A stretch of 64,000 nt of DNA from Halocynthiibacter sp. SDUM655004. Its GTDB lineage: Bacteria > Pseudomonadota > Alphaproteobacteria > Rhodobacterales > Rhodobacteraceae. Shown piece by piece: positions 45,629-53,941 of this stretch; within the stretch, counting starts at the first letter, position 1; each line of letters begins with the position of its first letter. Made by a program: the position numbers and the translations under genes. The notes below the pieces were generated by a model. That model was not told where the DNA came from. It ran no database searches and saw nothing but the letters and a program-made list of their open reading frames with translations. The stretch spans positions 62,001 to 126,000 of the forward strand of contig NZ_JAPDUG010000003.1 in assembly GCF_026015885.1 (NCBI RefSeq), in the 5' to 3' direction.

Positions 45629-46843
45629 GTGGCGAACGAAGACCAAGAAAACAAAGAAACTCTGAAGCTTGGGGAGCCTATTCCAGATGCGGAAAACCAA
45701 GAACAGTCCGATGAAAAAATCGAGGACGCGGAGGTCGTAGAAACCGAAGACACGGCCAAAGAAGAGCCGGAAACGGCAGAAGAGAAGCCGGGCTCTTCGG
45801 AAAAACCCACAAGCGGAACGGGCTTTTTCCCGTTGCTGATTGGTGGTTTAGCAGCCGGCGCGATTGGATTTGGGGCAGCTTACTTCCTACCAAAGGAAGA
45901 CAGCCAGCTTGATGAAGTCGTGGCGCGAATTTCAACAAATGAAAGTGCCTTTGATAAACATGTCGCTCAACTTGAGCAGAGCCAAAGCACACTCGCGGAG
46001 CAACTTGCAAACAAGGCCGCTGCGAGTGAGCTAACCGCGGTATCAGATTCTGTGAATTCCAACCTCGCTGAGCTTCGGAGTGAACTTGATGCCTTTCAAG
46101 TGCCTATAAACGATGCGATTTCTGCGCTTGAGGCGCGAATTACAGAGATTGAGAAGCGACCAATTTCGGATAATGCAGCGTCTTCTGCGGCTGTTTCGGC
46201 CTATGAGCGGGAGCTAACCGCAATGCGAGAAATGCTTGAAGCGCAGCGCACACAGATTGAAGCGGTTGCCAAAGATGCGGAAACAAGAATTGCAGAGGCA
46301 CAGGCGCAAGCAGAATCTTTGAAGCAAGGCGCAGAGGCGGCTGCCAATGCAACATTAATGCGGGCAGCATTGATGCGGATTGAAGCTGCGTTTGAAAGCG
46401 GTGCGGCGTTCGATGTTGCCCTTCAAGACCTCGCGAAAGCCACGAACATCGAACCATCAGCAGAGTTGCTCGCCGCCTCAACCAGTGGAATTGCGCCGCT
46501 CACCACACTCCAAGCAGAGTTTCCAGCGGCAGCGCGCGACGCGCTCAACGTAACTGCTGCAGAGACATCCGGCGAGGGTGTAATTGATAAAATGGGCGCA
46601 TTCTTAAAATCCCAAACCGGTGCTCGTTCATTGACGCCAAGCGAAGGAACTAGCCCTGACGCAATTCTTTCGCGGGCGGAAGCCAGTTTGCGGGCGGGCG
46701 ATCTTACCGGTGCGCTTAGTGAAATATCGACGCTTCCAGAAACAGGCCAACAGGCAATGGCCGAGTGGATTGATGCGGCAACTTATCGAAACGACATCCT
46801 TCAGGCGGTTCGAACGCTTGTTGAGTCTGCGGCTCAGAACTAG
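45629..46843 (+). CDS. Mitofilin/Mic60-like inner-membrane coiled-coil protein
   Basis: The 404-residue protein has an acidic, Glu-rich N-terminus (1-60), one membrane helix (about 69-88, LLIGGLAAGAIGFGAAYF), a long coiled-coil stretch (about 95-235) and a C-terminal region with LRAGDLTGALSEISTLPETGQQAMAEWIDAATYR. This is the Mic60/mitofilin architecture, whose alphaproteobacterial members, encoded beside hemY, shape intracytoplasmic membranes. The sequence has no catalytic motif. It lies between hemD and hemY, 8 nt before hemY. Confidence 0.86.
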   Translation: MANEDQENKETLKLGEPIPDAENQEQSDEKIEDAEVVETEDTAKEEPETAEEKPGSSEKPTSGTGFFPLLIGGLAAGAIGFGAAYFLPKEDSQLDEVVARISTNESAFDKHVAQLEQSQSTLAEQLANKAAASELTAVSDSVNSNLAELRSELDAFQVPINDAISALEARITEIEKRPISDNAASSAAVSAYERELTAMREMLEAQRTQIEAVAKDAETRIAEAQAQAESLKQGAEAAANATLMRAALMRIEAAFESGAAFDVALQDLAKATNIEPSAELLAASTSGIAPLTTLQAEFPAAARDALNVTAAETSGEGVIDKMGAFLKSQTGARSLTPSEGTSPDAILSRAEASLRAGDLTGALSEISTLPETGQQAMAEWIDAATYRNDILQAVRTLVESAAQN

Positions 46844-46851
46844 AGGTTTTT

Positions 46852-48294
46852 ATGCTTTGGTCATTGGTTAAAATCTTAGGTTTTGTCGTTTTAATCGCGC
46901 TGTTGGCGTATGGGGCCGGATTACTGGCTGAATCAAGCGAAGGCGTCCGCATTGTTGTGGCGAATATGGAGTTCACGCTCCAACCGTTGCAGGCCGCCAT
47001 CGCCGCCGGACTGCTGTTACTGGTGGTTTGGGTGATAATTCGTCTCGTCGGACTATGTATTGCTGTTCTTCGGTTCCTGAATGGCGACGAAACTGCGATT
47101 TCGCGCTATTTCAATCGGAACCGTGAGCGTAAAGGCTATGAGGCGATGGCTGAAGGGCTTGTCGCGATTTCCTCGGGTGACGGGCGGGTTGCGCTTGCGA
47201 AGGCTGCTAAGGCAGAGAAATACCTTCACCGTCCCGAGCTTACAAACCTTCTGACTGCGCAAGCAGCAGAGCTTTCCGGCGACTCCAAGAAGGCCGAAGA
47301 AGTTTACAAGAGATTGCTTACTGATGATCGGACCCGCTTTGTTGGAATCCGAGGAATTCTTAAGCAACGCCTTGCTGAGGGCGATACAGATACGGCGCTA
47401 AAGCTGGCGGAAAAAGCCTTTGTATTGAAGCCGCGAAATCAGGAAATGCAGGATACACTGTTGCAATTGCAGGCTGATCATGGCGATTGGTCTGGTGCTC
47501 GAAAAACGCTTCAAACCAAAGTGAAATATGGCGGCATTCCGCGCGATGTTTATAAGCGCCGGGACGCAGTTTTGGCGCTTTCAGAGGTTTCTGAGTTAAT
47601 CGAAAAAGGCGCAACAATCGAGGCGCGCGAAGCTGCAATTGCCATGCACAAACAATCACCGGAATTGGTGCCAGGAACGGTATTGGCTGCGGACGCATAT
47701 ATAGAAGAAGGGCGGCCGAAGCTCGCCACCCGTATTTTGAAGAAAACGTGGCCGCTCGCACCTCACCCGGATTTGGCCGCCGCATTTGCTCGAATTGAAC
47801 CGAATGAATCTGCCGCAGACCGCCTGCGTCGTTTTGAAGTCCTGACAAAGTTGAATCCGGACCACCCGGAAACAAGAATGCTGCTTGCAGAACTTAACAT
47901 CGCAGCGGACGATTTCCCCGAAGCGCGAAGAGCAATGGGGGATCTTGCCGAAACCCACCCAACTGCACGAAGCCTCTCGTTGATGGCAGCAATAGAGCGC
48001 GGGCAGGGCGGAGATGATGCCGCAGTTAGAGGCTGGCTTTCCAAAGCATTGGTCGCGCCACGGGGTGAACAATGGGTTTGTGAAAAATGCGGAACTCCTC
48101 ATCAAGAGTGGCGACCAGTTTGTCAGTCCTGCAAGAGCTTTGATACGTTAAGTTGGAAAGTCCCCGAAGACCGCCCAGTTCAAGGTTCATACCAATCCGA
48201 AATGCTTCCGATCATTGTTGGTGCAGAAGCTGACGAACACTTGGATAAGGGTGTAGAAAGTGAACAAGAGGCAGAACAGGCTAAAGCCGAATAA
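46852..48294 (+). CDS. hemY: HemY-like TPR membrane protein with C-terminal zinc ribbon
   Basis: This is the HemY of the hem operon, not protoporphyrinogen oxidase. The 480-residue protein has two N-terminal membrane helices (about 4-26 and 43-68), the HemY N-terminal segment FLNGDETAISRYFNRNRERKGYEAMAEGLVAI, and tetratricopeptide-like helices to about 395. The C-terminus adds C410-x2-C413 and C424-x2-C427, a zinc-ribbon-like pair common in alphaproteobacterial forms, then a charged tail. It overlaps the convergent sulfotransferase-like gene by 14 nt. Confidence 0.9.
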   Translation: MLWSLVKILGFVVLIALLAYGAGLLAESSEGVRIVVANMEFTLQPLQAAIAAGLLLLVVWVIIRLVGLCIAVLRFLNGDETAISRYFNRNRERKGYEAMAEGLVAISSGDGRVALAKAAKAEKYLHRPELTNLLTAQAAELSGDSKKAEEVYKRLLTDDRTRFVGIRGILKQRLAEGDTDTALKLAEKAFVLKPRNQEMQDTLLQLQADHGDWSGARKTLQTKVKYGGIPRDVYKRRDAVLALSEVSELIEKGATIEAREAAIAMHKQSPELVPGTVLAADAYIEEGRPKLATRILKKTWPLAPHPDLAAAFARIEPNESAADRLRRFEVLTKLNPDHPETRMLLAELNIAADDFPEARRAMGDLAETHPTARSLSLMAAIERGQGGDDAAVRGWLSKALVAPRGEQWVCEKCGTPHQEWRPVCQSCKSFDTLSWKVPEDRPVQGSYQSEMLPIIVGAEADEHLDKGVESEQEAEQAKAE

Positions 48295-48877
48295 TGTCTC
48301 CATACAGCCGAGCTTCAAGCTCGGCCCACAATGGATTTGCCGCGTATAGAGCGTTGAGTTGATCAGGAGTAAACCAGAAATCCAATTGCTTCACGTAGTC
48401 GGATTTTGTGATGTTTCGCCGCTTTTTGCTAATCTTGAACGTATCGCCGAACACGTTCTTCAGGTCGGCCTCCAAGTTTTCTTGCCGAAGCCAATCGGTA
48501 ATATTGGCGGGCTCAAAAGATGAAAGAAGTGCGTCAGCTTGGTTTATGTATCCGGTATTCTCATAGAACTTGCCTTGCTCGAACATGGATCGAGAGGTGA
48601 CATGATTTGGAGGGCGACTTAGTTCAAAATGAATGCGGCTTAGTAACCAAGTTGGCAGACGCCGAAACGCAGAGATAACGCGCTTTCCGTTTGGTTCAAA
48701 TGTTGGGTCAAAAGCCTTTCTTTGTGCAAGAGTATGATGCCAAATGACCTCTCCCTCCGGGTCTATTTTGTCAAACTTTGCGTTGCCTTCACCAAAGTTA
48801 GAGCGCAGCGAATTTTCAATGTAGGTACCCGCGCATTTCGGAAAGTGCAGCCAAATCCAGTCTTCGTGAATGATCAT
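48281..48877 (-). CDS. Sulfotransferase-like protein
   Basis: The 198-residue protein has the PAPS 5'-phosphosulfate loop motif at the N-terminus, LHFPKCAGTYIENSL (residues 10-24), and a following FRRLPTWLLSRIHFEL segment resembling the 3'-phosphate region (R...S). Carbohydrate sulfotransferases of this short form occur with capsule genes. It is shorter than full sulfotransferases (about 250-300 residues), so activity is not certain. It is on the same strand as the downstream-facing glycosyltransferase, 21 nt apart, consistent with sulfation of the exported polysaccharide. Confidence 0.72.
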   Translation of the reverse strand: MIIHEDWIWLHFPKCAGTYIENSLRSNFGEGNAKFDKIDPEGEVIWHHTLAQRKAFDPTFEPNGKRVISAFRRLPTWLLSRIHFELSRPPNHVTSRSMFEQGKFYENTGYINQADALLSSFEPANITDWLRQENLEADLKNVFGDTFKISKKRRNITKSDYVKQLDFWFTPDQLNALYAANPLWAELEARLYGDIIRL

Positions 48878-48898
48878 TTTGGTCCTCGTGAACTGGAA

Positions 48899-51142
48899 TT
48901 ATTCTGCGGCGATTTGATTGGAAACTGTGAAACGCACTTCTTTTGAAGCGATCTGGTCTTTCAAAGTCTCGAGGAACGCAGTCCCGTATTTTTGATTTGG
49001 CTCCAATGCGGCGTTTTCTGCCCATTCGTTCCAAGCGTTAACGAACAGTTCATTACGATAAGATTTTGGAAGGCGATGTTTGCGAACTTGGGTTAGCCAC
49101 CTACGAAAGCTTTGTGGGTTACTGCCGTAGGCTATATGCGCGGAGACACCTCTGCGCGCGGTATTGTCCCAACTCGGCATTACACCGGCAATGGTGTTCT
49201 TCGCGATTGGCGACGCAGCCTTCAGGGCGAGGTTATCGTAGTTGTAAATTAGGCCTTCGAATTTGCTTTCTGCGGGGTGTCCCAATGTGTTTGGACCTCC
49301 CTTCGAATAGAGAACGTCATCACCGGTTATCATGTTATGTGGCGGCATCTCGATCCAGAAATCGACCGCGTCTTCGGCGATAGGATTTGTGCCATTAATG
49401 TGAAAGCGTACAGCTCCGATTTCCACTTCGCCAATACCGTGTATCCGCCAGGCATTGCGCATGCGCTCGATGTTTTTCTCTGGTTCGGGCATATCATCGG
49501 GGCGATAGATAACGAACCGTGGGTCGTTGCCGTTGGGACGTTCGTATCGATAGTCGCGCATATATGTCAGAGTGCTACGGACAAGCGCGTCTTCGAATCC
49601 GTCACTGTAGGTTTGCTCGAGTAGGACCTCTCCTGACAGCCCATCCCAATTGCGACGCCAGCTTTCGTTGGCCCAGCACAGATAAAACGGAAAATCGTGT
49701 TCATCTGACGCGATTAAGTTATCTAGAGGCGTCTCTAGAACGCGCCGACCGTCAAACCAGTAATGATAGACACAAAAGGCATCAATACCTGCGGCTCGCG
49801 CTAGACTGGTTTGTTCCGCCATAGTTTGAGGAAGCCGTAAATCATAAAATCCGAGATCTGAGGGTAAAACCGGTTGATTGTGGCCTGCAAACTGAGGTTT
49901 TGCACGAACCACAGAGGCCCATTCGGTGAAGCCTTTGCCCCACCACGCGTCGTTCTCTGGGGTTGGGTGAAACTGAGGCAAATAGAAAGCGGATGTATAC
50001 GACGGTTTTGAGAGGTTCTCATTCTTTGGCGGGTTTAGGAGCTGGGATGTTTGGCGGATTTCTTGCCCGCCCGCCGCTGCGAAATAACCGATTGAGCGCT
50101 CAAACGCATGGGCGATCGTACCGTCAACTTGCCCTTGCTCAATCTCAAAATCTTCCTGTGTGAGATCAAGACCTTTGATCATCGCGATCATTTCTGGTTT
50201 GAGCCAATACATCGAACCAGCAGGAAATGAGAGAGCTTCGGGCTTCGGAAGAATCTCGACTCGACGAAGCAGTTCTTGAGCAGGATTAAGATTGCTGCCC
50301 CACCATTTTGCCCCCTTATAGTGCTGACCATCGGCAACCCAAATTGCAGCAGTTTTATCGAGCAAGAAATTATTAAGTAGCAGAGGAGTTTTCTCGCCAT
50401 CCAATAAGCCTTTAACAAGATGACGACGCCACTTATCGCCATCAACTCGATGTGGGGATTTCTTTGTATGTATCTTACAAATGGCGTCATAATCGGCGAG
50501 GGCGCCGCTATTCACCAAGTGCACGAACGGTAGAATGTCTCGCCCCTGATTTGGCATGGCGAAGCAAATCGCATTGGGAAAATCGCCGCGGATATTTTCA
50601 AACAAACGGTTTGTCTCATCCCCGCGATGGGTTGCGCTTACATAAAGGTCAAATTCAATATTCAGACCTGTAAGCACTTCGGAGAATTCTGCCCACAAGT
50701 CTGGATAATAAATGTGCAGGCAAATGGCGAAACGCTTCTTCCGAAGTTGTGGAGGAAGCCGCAGTACGGGCGGTGAAACGCTTGTATCGGTGGCCAAGTA
50801 ATCAGACTTTTGAATTGGGCGACCTTCCGTGTGCCCGATATCAATGAAATGCTCGAATGCACGAACCCCAGATTGCGCAAGATCACTGTTTAAGAAGATG
50901 TAATCCGCCGGCGAGAAATCAGGATTTGGTCGGTAGCCCGATAGTTCGCCTCTAAGAGCAAAATGCCGTTCTGGAAATGCCTTGAAAAGCGGGTGAAGGT
51001 GCGGATGCGCGTCTCTGTAATAGGTGCGATCGAACCTTCTGCTTCGTTTAATCTTCGCGATATATTTTCGATCTTCTTTTGCGGCGAAGAAGAACTGGAG
51101 AGCAATTCGCAAGCGGCGGGCAAAGCGGGATTGGAACGACAT
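48899..51142 (-). CDS. Two-domain glycosyltransferase: RgpF-like N-terminus plus WbsX-like C-terminus
   Basis: The 747-residue protein has about residues 125-360 of RgpF (rhamnan synthesis F) type, with AICLHIYYPDLWAEFSEVL, MPNQGRDILPFVHLV and AICKIHTKKSPH. A linker follows, then residues about 385-720 of WbsX type, with AFYLPQFHPTPENDAWWGKGFTEW, GIDAFCVYHYWFDGRRVLETPL, CWANESWRRNWDG and ELFVNAWNEWAENAALEPN. Both families occur in O-antigen and capsule loci; the sugars added are unknown. It lies between the sulfotransferase-like gene and kpsM on the same strand. Confidence 0.88.
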   Translation of the reverse strand: MSFQSRFARRLRIALQFFFAAKEDRKYIAKIKRSRRFDRTYYRDAHPHLHPLFKAFPERHFALRGELSGYRPNPDFSPADYIFLNSDLAQSGVRAFEHFIDIGHTEGRPIQKSDYLATDTSVSPPVLRLPPQLRKKRFAICLHIYYPDLWAEFSEVLTGLNIEFDLYVSATHRGDETNRLFENIRGDFPNAICFAMPNQGRDILPFVHLVNSGALADYDAICKIHTKKSPHRVDGDKWRRHLVKGLLDGEKTPLLLNNFLLDKTAAIWVADGQHYKGAKWWGSNLNPAQELLRRVEILPKPEALSFPAGSMYWLKPEMIAMIKGLDLTQEDFEIEQGQVDGTIAHAFERSIGYFAAAGGQEIRQTSQLLNPPKNENLSKPSYTSAFYLPQFHPTPENDAWWGKGFTEWASVVRAKPQFAGHNQPVLPSDLGFYDLRLPQTMAEQTSLARAAGIDAFCVYHYWFDGRRVLETPLDNLIASDEHDFPFYLCWANESWRRNWDGLSGEVLLEQTYSDGFEDALVRSTLTYMRDYRYERPNGNDPRFVIYRPDDMPEPEKNIERMRNAWRIHGIGEVEIGAVRFHINGTNPIAEDAVDFWIEMPPHNMITGDDVLYSKGGPNTLGHPAESKFEGLIYNYDNLALKAASPIAKNTIAGVMPSWDNTARRGVSAHIAYGSNPQSFRRWLTQVRKHRLPKSYRNELFVNAWNEWAENAALEPNQKYGTAFLETLKDQIASKEVRFTVSNQIAAE

Positions 51143-51187
51143 CTGGATGACAGACCTTTACTGGTGACTCGGTATGCTCCTATTTGC

Positions 51188-51985
51188 TCAGCCATTGTTT
51201 AATAAATGTTTATGGAACCTCCGCAGTAGCATGATACCGAGCGCCAAAAGCGTCATCGAAAGCCCGTATACAAAAATAGAATTTACATAATTACCTGTAT
51301 AATTTGAATAAATTCCTTTTCTGGCCTCACCGACTATATGGACAATAGGATTGAAGGCGAGGAGATCAGCGTATTTGTCCGGCACGTCGTCGATGAGAAA
51401 AAGAACACCAGAAATGATGAACAGCGGCTTGTTCGCAATGCCCCACAGGCGCTCCCAAAGAGGAGAGGCCATGATGAGGAAACAATTCATAACGCCAACT
51501 CCAAAGCCTAAGGCTGTCGTCATTAGAAACGCATTTAGGAGGTGAATTGGCCTAAGATTTGGGCTGCCAGTTTCAAGTGAAATGAGCGCATAGAAGATTA
51601 CAATCATCACGACCGCATTCGTTAAAACTGTAAGTATTAATCTCGCGCAAATTGCGTCCCAAAACGTAACCGTAGGGTAAAAAAGAAGCGGACGAGAGAA
51701 CCTCAAAGCGGCCGCTAATTTTTGGCTAACTTCTGTGTAGTAGAGAAAAGGGAGAAAGCCGCTGGCATAGAATAGCGGGAAACTTGAACCTAGCGGAGGG
51801 GCGTTAAAAGCAATGGAAAATACCAGCGAAAGTAAGGTTATTCCTGCCAATGGTTCCAGAAATGCCCAGACATATCCGCCCGGGGAGCGCCCATACGTTG
51901 TTGCCATTTCTCGAAGTATGAGTGCAAAAACGGTTCGGCAAAACTTGAAGCGCCGCTCTGATGAAATCTGGTTTGCTAACGTCAT
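51188..51985 (-). CDS. kpsM: KpsM-like ABC-2 polysaccharide export permease
   Basis: The 265-residue protein has about six membrane helices and the ABC-2 start REMATTYGRSPGGYVWAFLEPLAGI, with YTEVSQKLAAALRFSRPLLFYPTV and FLIDDVPDKYADLLAFNPIVHIVGEARKGIYSNYTG near the C-terminus, the pattern of KpsM/CtrC/BexB capsule permeases. Its ATPase partner (KpsT-like) is at 53.3 kb on the opposite strand, with KpsE-like between. The start is ATG 51985, 87 bp from the divergent kpsE start. Confidence 0.9.
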   Translation of the reverse strand: MTLANQISSERRFKFCRTVFALILREMATTYGRSPGGYVWAFLEPLAGITLLSLVFSIAFNAPPLGSSFPLFYASGFLPFLYYTEVSQKLAAALRFSRPLLFYPTVTFWDAICARLILTVLTNAVVMIVIFYALISLETGSPNLRPIHLLNAFLMTTALGFGVGVMNCFLIMASPLWERLWGIANKPLFIISGVLFLIDDVPDKYADLLAFNPIVHIVGEARKGIYSNYTGNYVNSIFVYGLSMTLLALGIMLLRRFHKHLLNNG

Positions 51986-52072
51986 AATTGGCTCCTTGAT
52001 GGGCCCTGACGTTATGACGGCGAACTCGTTTAAGAATTGTTATTCTTGGTGCGAAGACTTGAGGAGTGCCGT

Positions 52073-53260
52073 GTGACTTCTGCTTCTTCGAACCCAAACC
52101 TTAGAGCCATTGCCAACACCGGCACGCAAATTAACGTCAGCCCCGTCGCAGGCAAAGCGTCGCTGCAATGGCGGCATTATGCGATCGTAGCGAGCTTTTT
52201 GTGTGTTGTTTGCCTCCCTGTATCAATCGTCGCGATCTATATGTTCACGCGCGCTGCGGATCAGTTTGTTTCGCGGTTTGCATTTTCCGTTCGTTCCGAA
52301 GAGATGTCAGCGCCGATGGATTTCCTAGGTAGCCTTGGCGCAGTTTCGGGGTCTAGCTCCAAAGATACGGATATCCTCTTTGGGTATATCCAAAGCCAAG
52401 ACCTCGTTTCTCGTATCGACCAGCATGTTGATCTGAGATTTGCATATTCAGTTCCGTCCGATTTTATATTTGGATTTCATAAGGACGGTAGTATCGAAGA
52501 ACTCGTCAAATACTGGCGTAGGATTGTACGTGTTAGGCACGATTCTGCGGCTGGGATTCTTGATATTGAAGTCAGGGCATTTGATCCTGAAATGGCGCAG
52601 GCCATCGCCAGTTTGATCCATTCCGAAAGCACTGAGATGATAAACAAACTGAGCGAGGCTGCGCGCAACGATGCCACGGCGTTTGCGCGGCTGGAACTGC
52701 AACGCGCAGAGGAAAGGTTAAAGCGCGCGCGCGCCGCAATGACCGAGTTTCGAGCGCGCGCACAAACGGTGGATCCTGCGGCGGAACTTGGTGTGCAGAG
52801 CGGAGTGCTTGCAATGTTAATGCAGCGACACACCGATGCGCTCATTGAGCTCGATTTGCTCTCCGAAATCACGTCAAACCGCGATACGCGCGTTGCGCAA
52901 GCTCAGCGCAAAATTGCAGTGATCGAAGGTAGGATTAACGAAGAACGAGAGAAGTTTTCTATCAAGCCCAGTGAGGCGAGCGCACCCGGCTTTTCTAGCC
53001 TTGTAGGTGAGTTTGAAAATCTGATGGTAGATCGCGAATTTGCGGAACAGGACTATTTAAGCGCGTTAAAGGCATATGAGATTGCAAGGGCGGAGGCGCG
53101 CCGCAAAAGTAGATATTTGGCTTCGCACATTAATCCGACACGCGCGGAATCTTCCGAGTATCCACGACGGTGGCAGATCATAGGGCTCACAGCTACGTTT
53201 GCCGTTCTGGTTTGGGCAATGGGCGTATTGGTTTACTATGCAGTGCGAGATCGACGTTAG
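52073..53260 (+). CDS. kpsE: KpsE-like capsule export inner-membrane protein (PCP family)
   Basis: The 395-residue protein has an N-terminal helix (about 25-48), a periplasmic coiled-coil region with LELQRAEERLKRARAAMTEFRARAQ (about 200-225), and a C-terminal membrane helix (about 365-388). This matches KpsE/CtrB/BexC proteins that link the ABC transporter to the outer-membrane channel. The start is GTG 52073, preceded by GAGGAG 6 nt upstream; a TTG 12 codons earlier is not needed. The kpsT gene begins on the next base after its stop. Confidence 0.9.
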   Translation: MTSASSNPNLRAIANTGTQINVSPVAGKASLQWRHYAIVASFLCVVCLPVSIVAIYMFTRAADQFVSRFAFSVRSEEMSAPMDFLGSLGAVSGSSSKDTDILFGYIQSQDLVSRIDQHVDLRFAYSVPSDFIFGFHKDGSIEELVKYWRRIVRVRHDSAAGILDIEVRAFDPEMAQAIASLIHSESTEMINKLSEAARNDATAFARLELQRAEERLKRARAAMTEFRARAQTVDPAAELGVQSGVLAMLMQRHTDALIELDLLSEITSNRDTRVAQAQRKIAVIEGRINEEREKFSIKPSEASAPGFSSLVGEFENLMVDREFAEQDYLSALKAYEIARAEARRKSRYLASHINPTRAESSEYPRRWQIIGLTATFAVLVWAMGVLVYYAVRDRR

Positions 53261-53941
53261 ATGCTTCGTCTACATAACCTTCACAAAACGTTTCGCTTAA
53301 ATGGGCGGTCGGTCACGGTTGCAAAATCAATCAACCAAACCCTGCCGAGCGGCGTTTCGATTGGTCTCTTGGGAAACAACGGTGCAGGAAAATCAACGTT
53401 GCTCAAGATGATCGCGGGAACTGAAACCCCAACGTATGGGCGGATCATATCTACAGGTAGTATTTCCTATCCTGTTGGGTTTGCCGGCAGCTTTCATCCA
53501 GACCTAACCGGTGCTCAGAACGCCAGATTTGTTGCGCGGGTTTATGGTGTGGACACCCATGAACTCGAAGCATTTGTCGAAGATTTCGCAGAACTTGGAG
53601 ATCATTTTCGGCTGCCCTTCCGGACCTATTCTTCTGGCATGAGGTCTCGTCTCGCGTTTGGCGTTTCAATGGCGATACCATTCGATACCTATCTGGTCGA
53701 TGAGGTCACTTCCGTCGGCGATGCGGCCTTTCAATCCAAAAGCAAAGCGGTTTTCAAAGAGCGCATGCAAAAGAGTGGCGCGATTGTTGTGTCTCATTCG
53801 ATGCCGATGATTAAAGAACTGTGCGAGGCAGGGGCCGTACTTCAGGACGGATATTTCTATTTCTACGCTGAAATCGGAAAAGCGATTGAGCACTATAGCT
53901 ACACGACCAAGAACCAACTGCCGCCGTGGCTTCGACGCTAG
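53261..53941 (+). CDS. kpsT: KpsT-like capsular polysaccharide ABC transporter ATPase
   Basis: The 226-residue protein has Walker A GNNGAGKST (38-46), the KpsT-type FHPDLTGAQNARFVARVYG, the signature YSSGMRSRLAFGVSMAIPFDTYLVDE with Walker B DTYLVDEV, and the H-loop VVSHSMPMIKELCEAG. It powers export with KpsM across the inner membrane. Its last 4 nt overlap the convergent RTX gene. Confidence 0.95.
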   Translation: MLRLHNLHKTFRLNGRSVTVAKSINQTLPSGVSIGLLGNNGAGKSTLLKMIAGTETPTYGRIISTGSISYPVGFAGSFHPDLTGAQNARFVARVYGVDTHELEAFVEDFAELGDHFRLPFRTYSSGMRSRLAFGVSMAIPFDTYLVDEVTSVGDAAFQSKSKAVFKERMQKSGAIVVSHSMPMIKELCEAGAVLQDGYFYFYAEIGKAIEHYSYTTKNQLPPWLRR

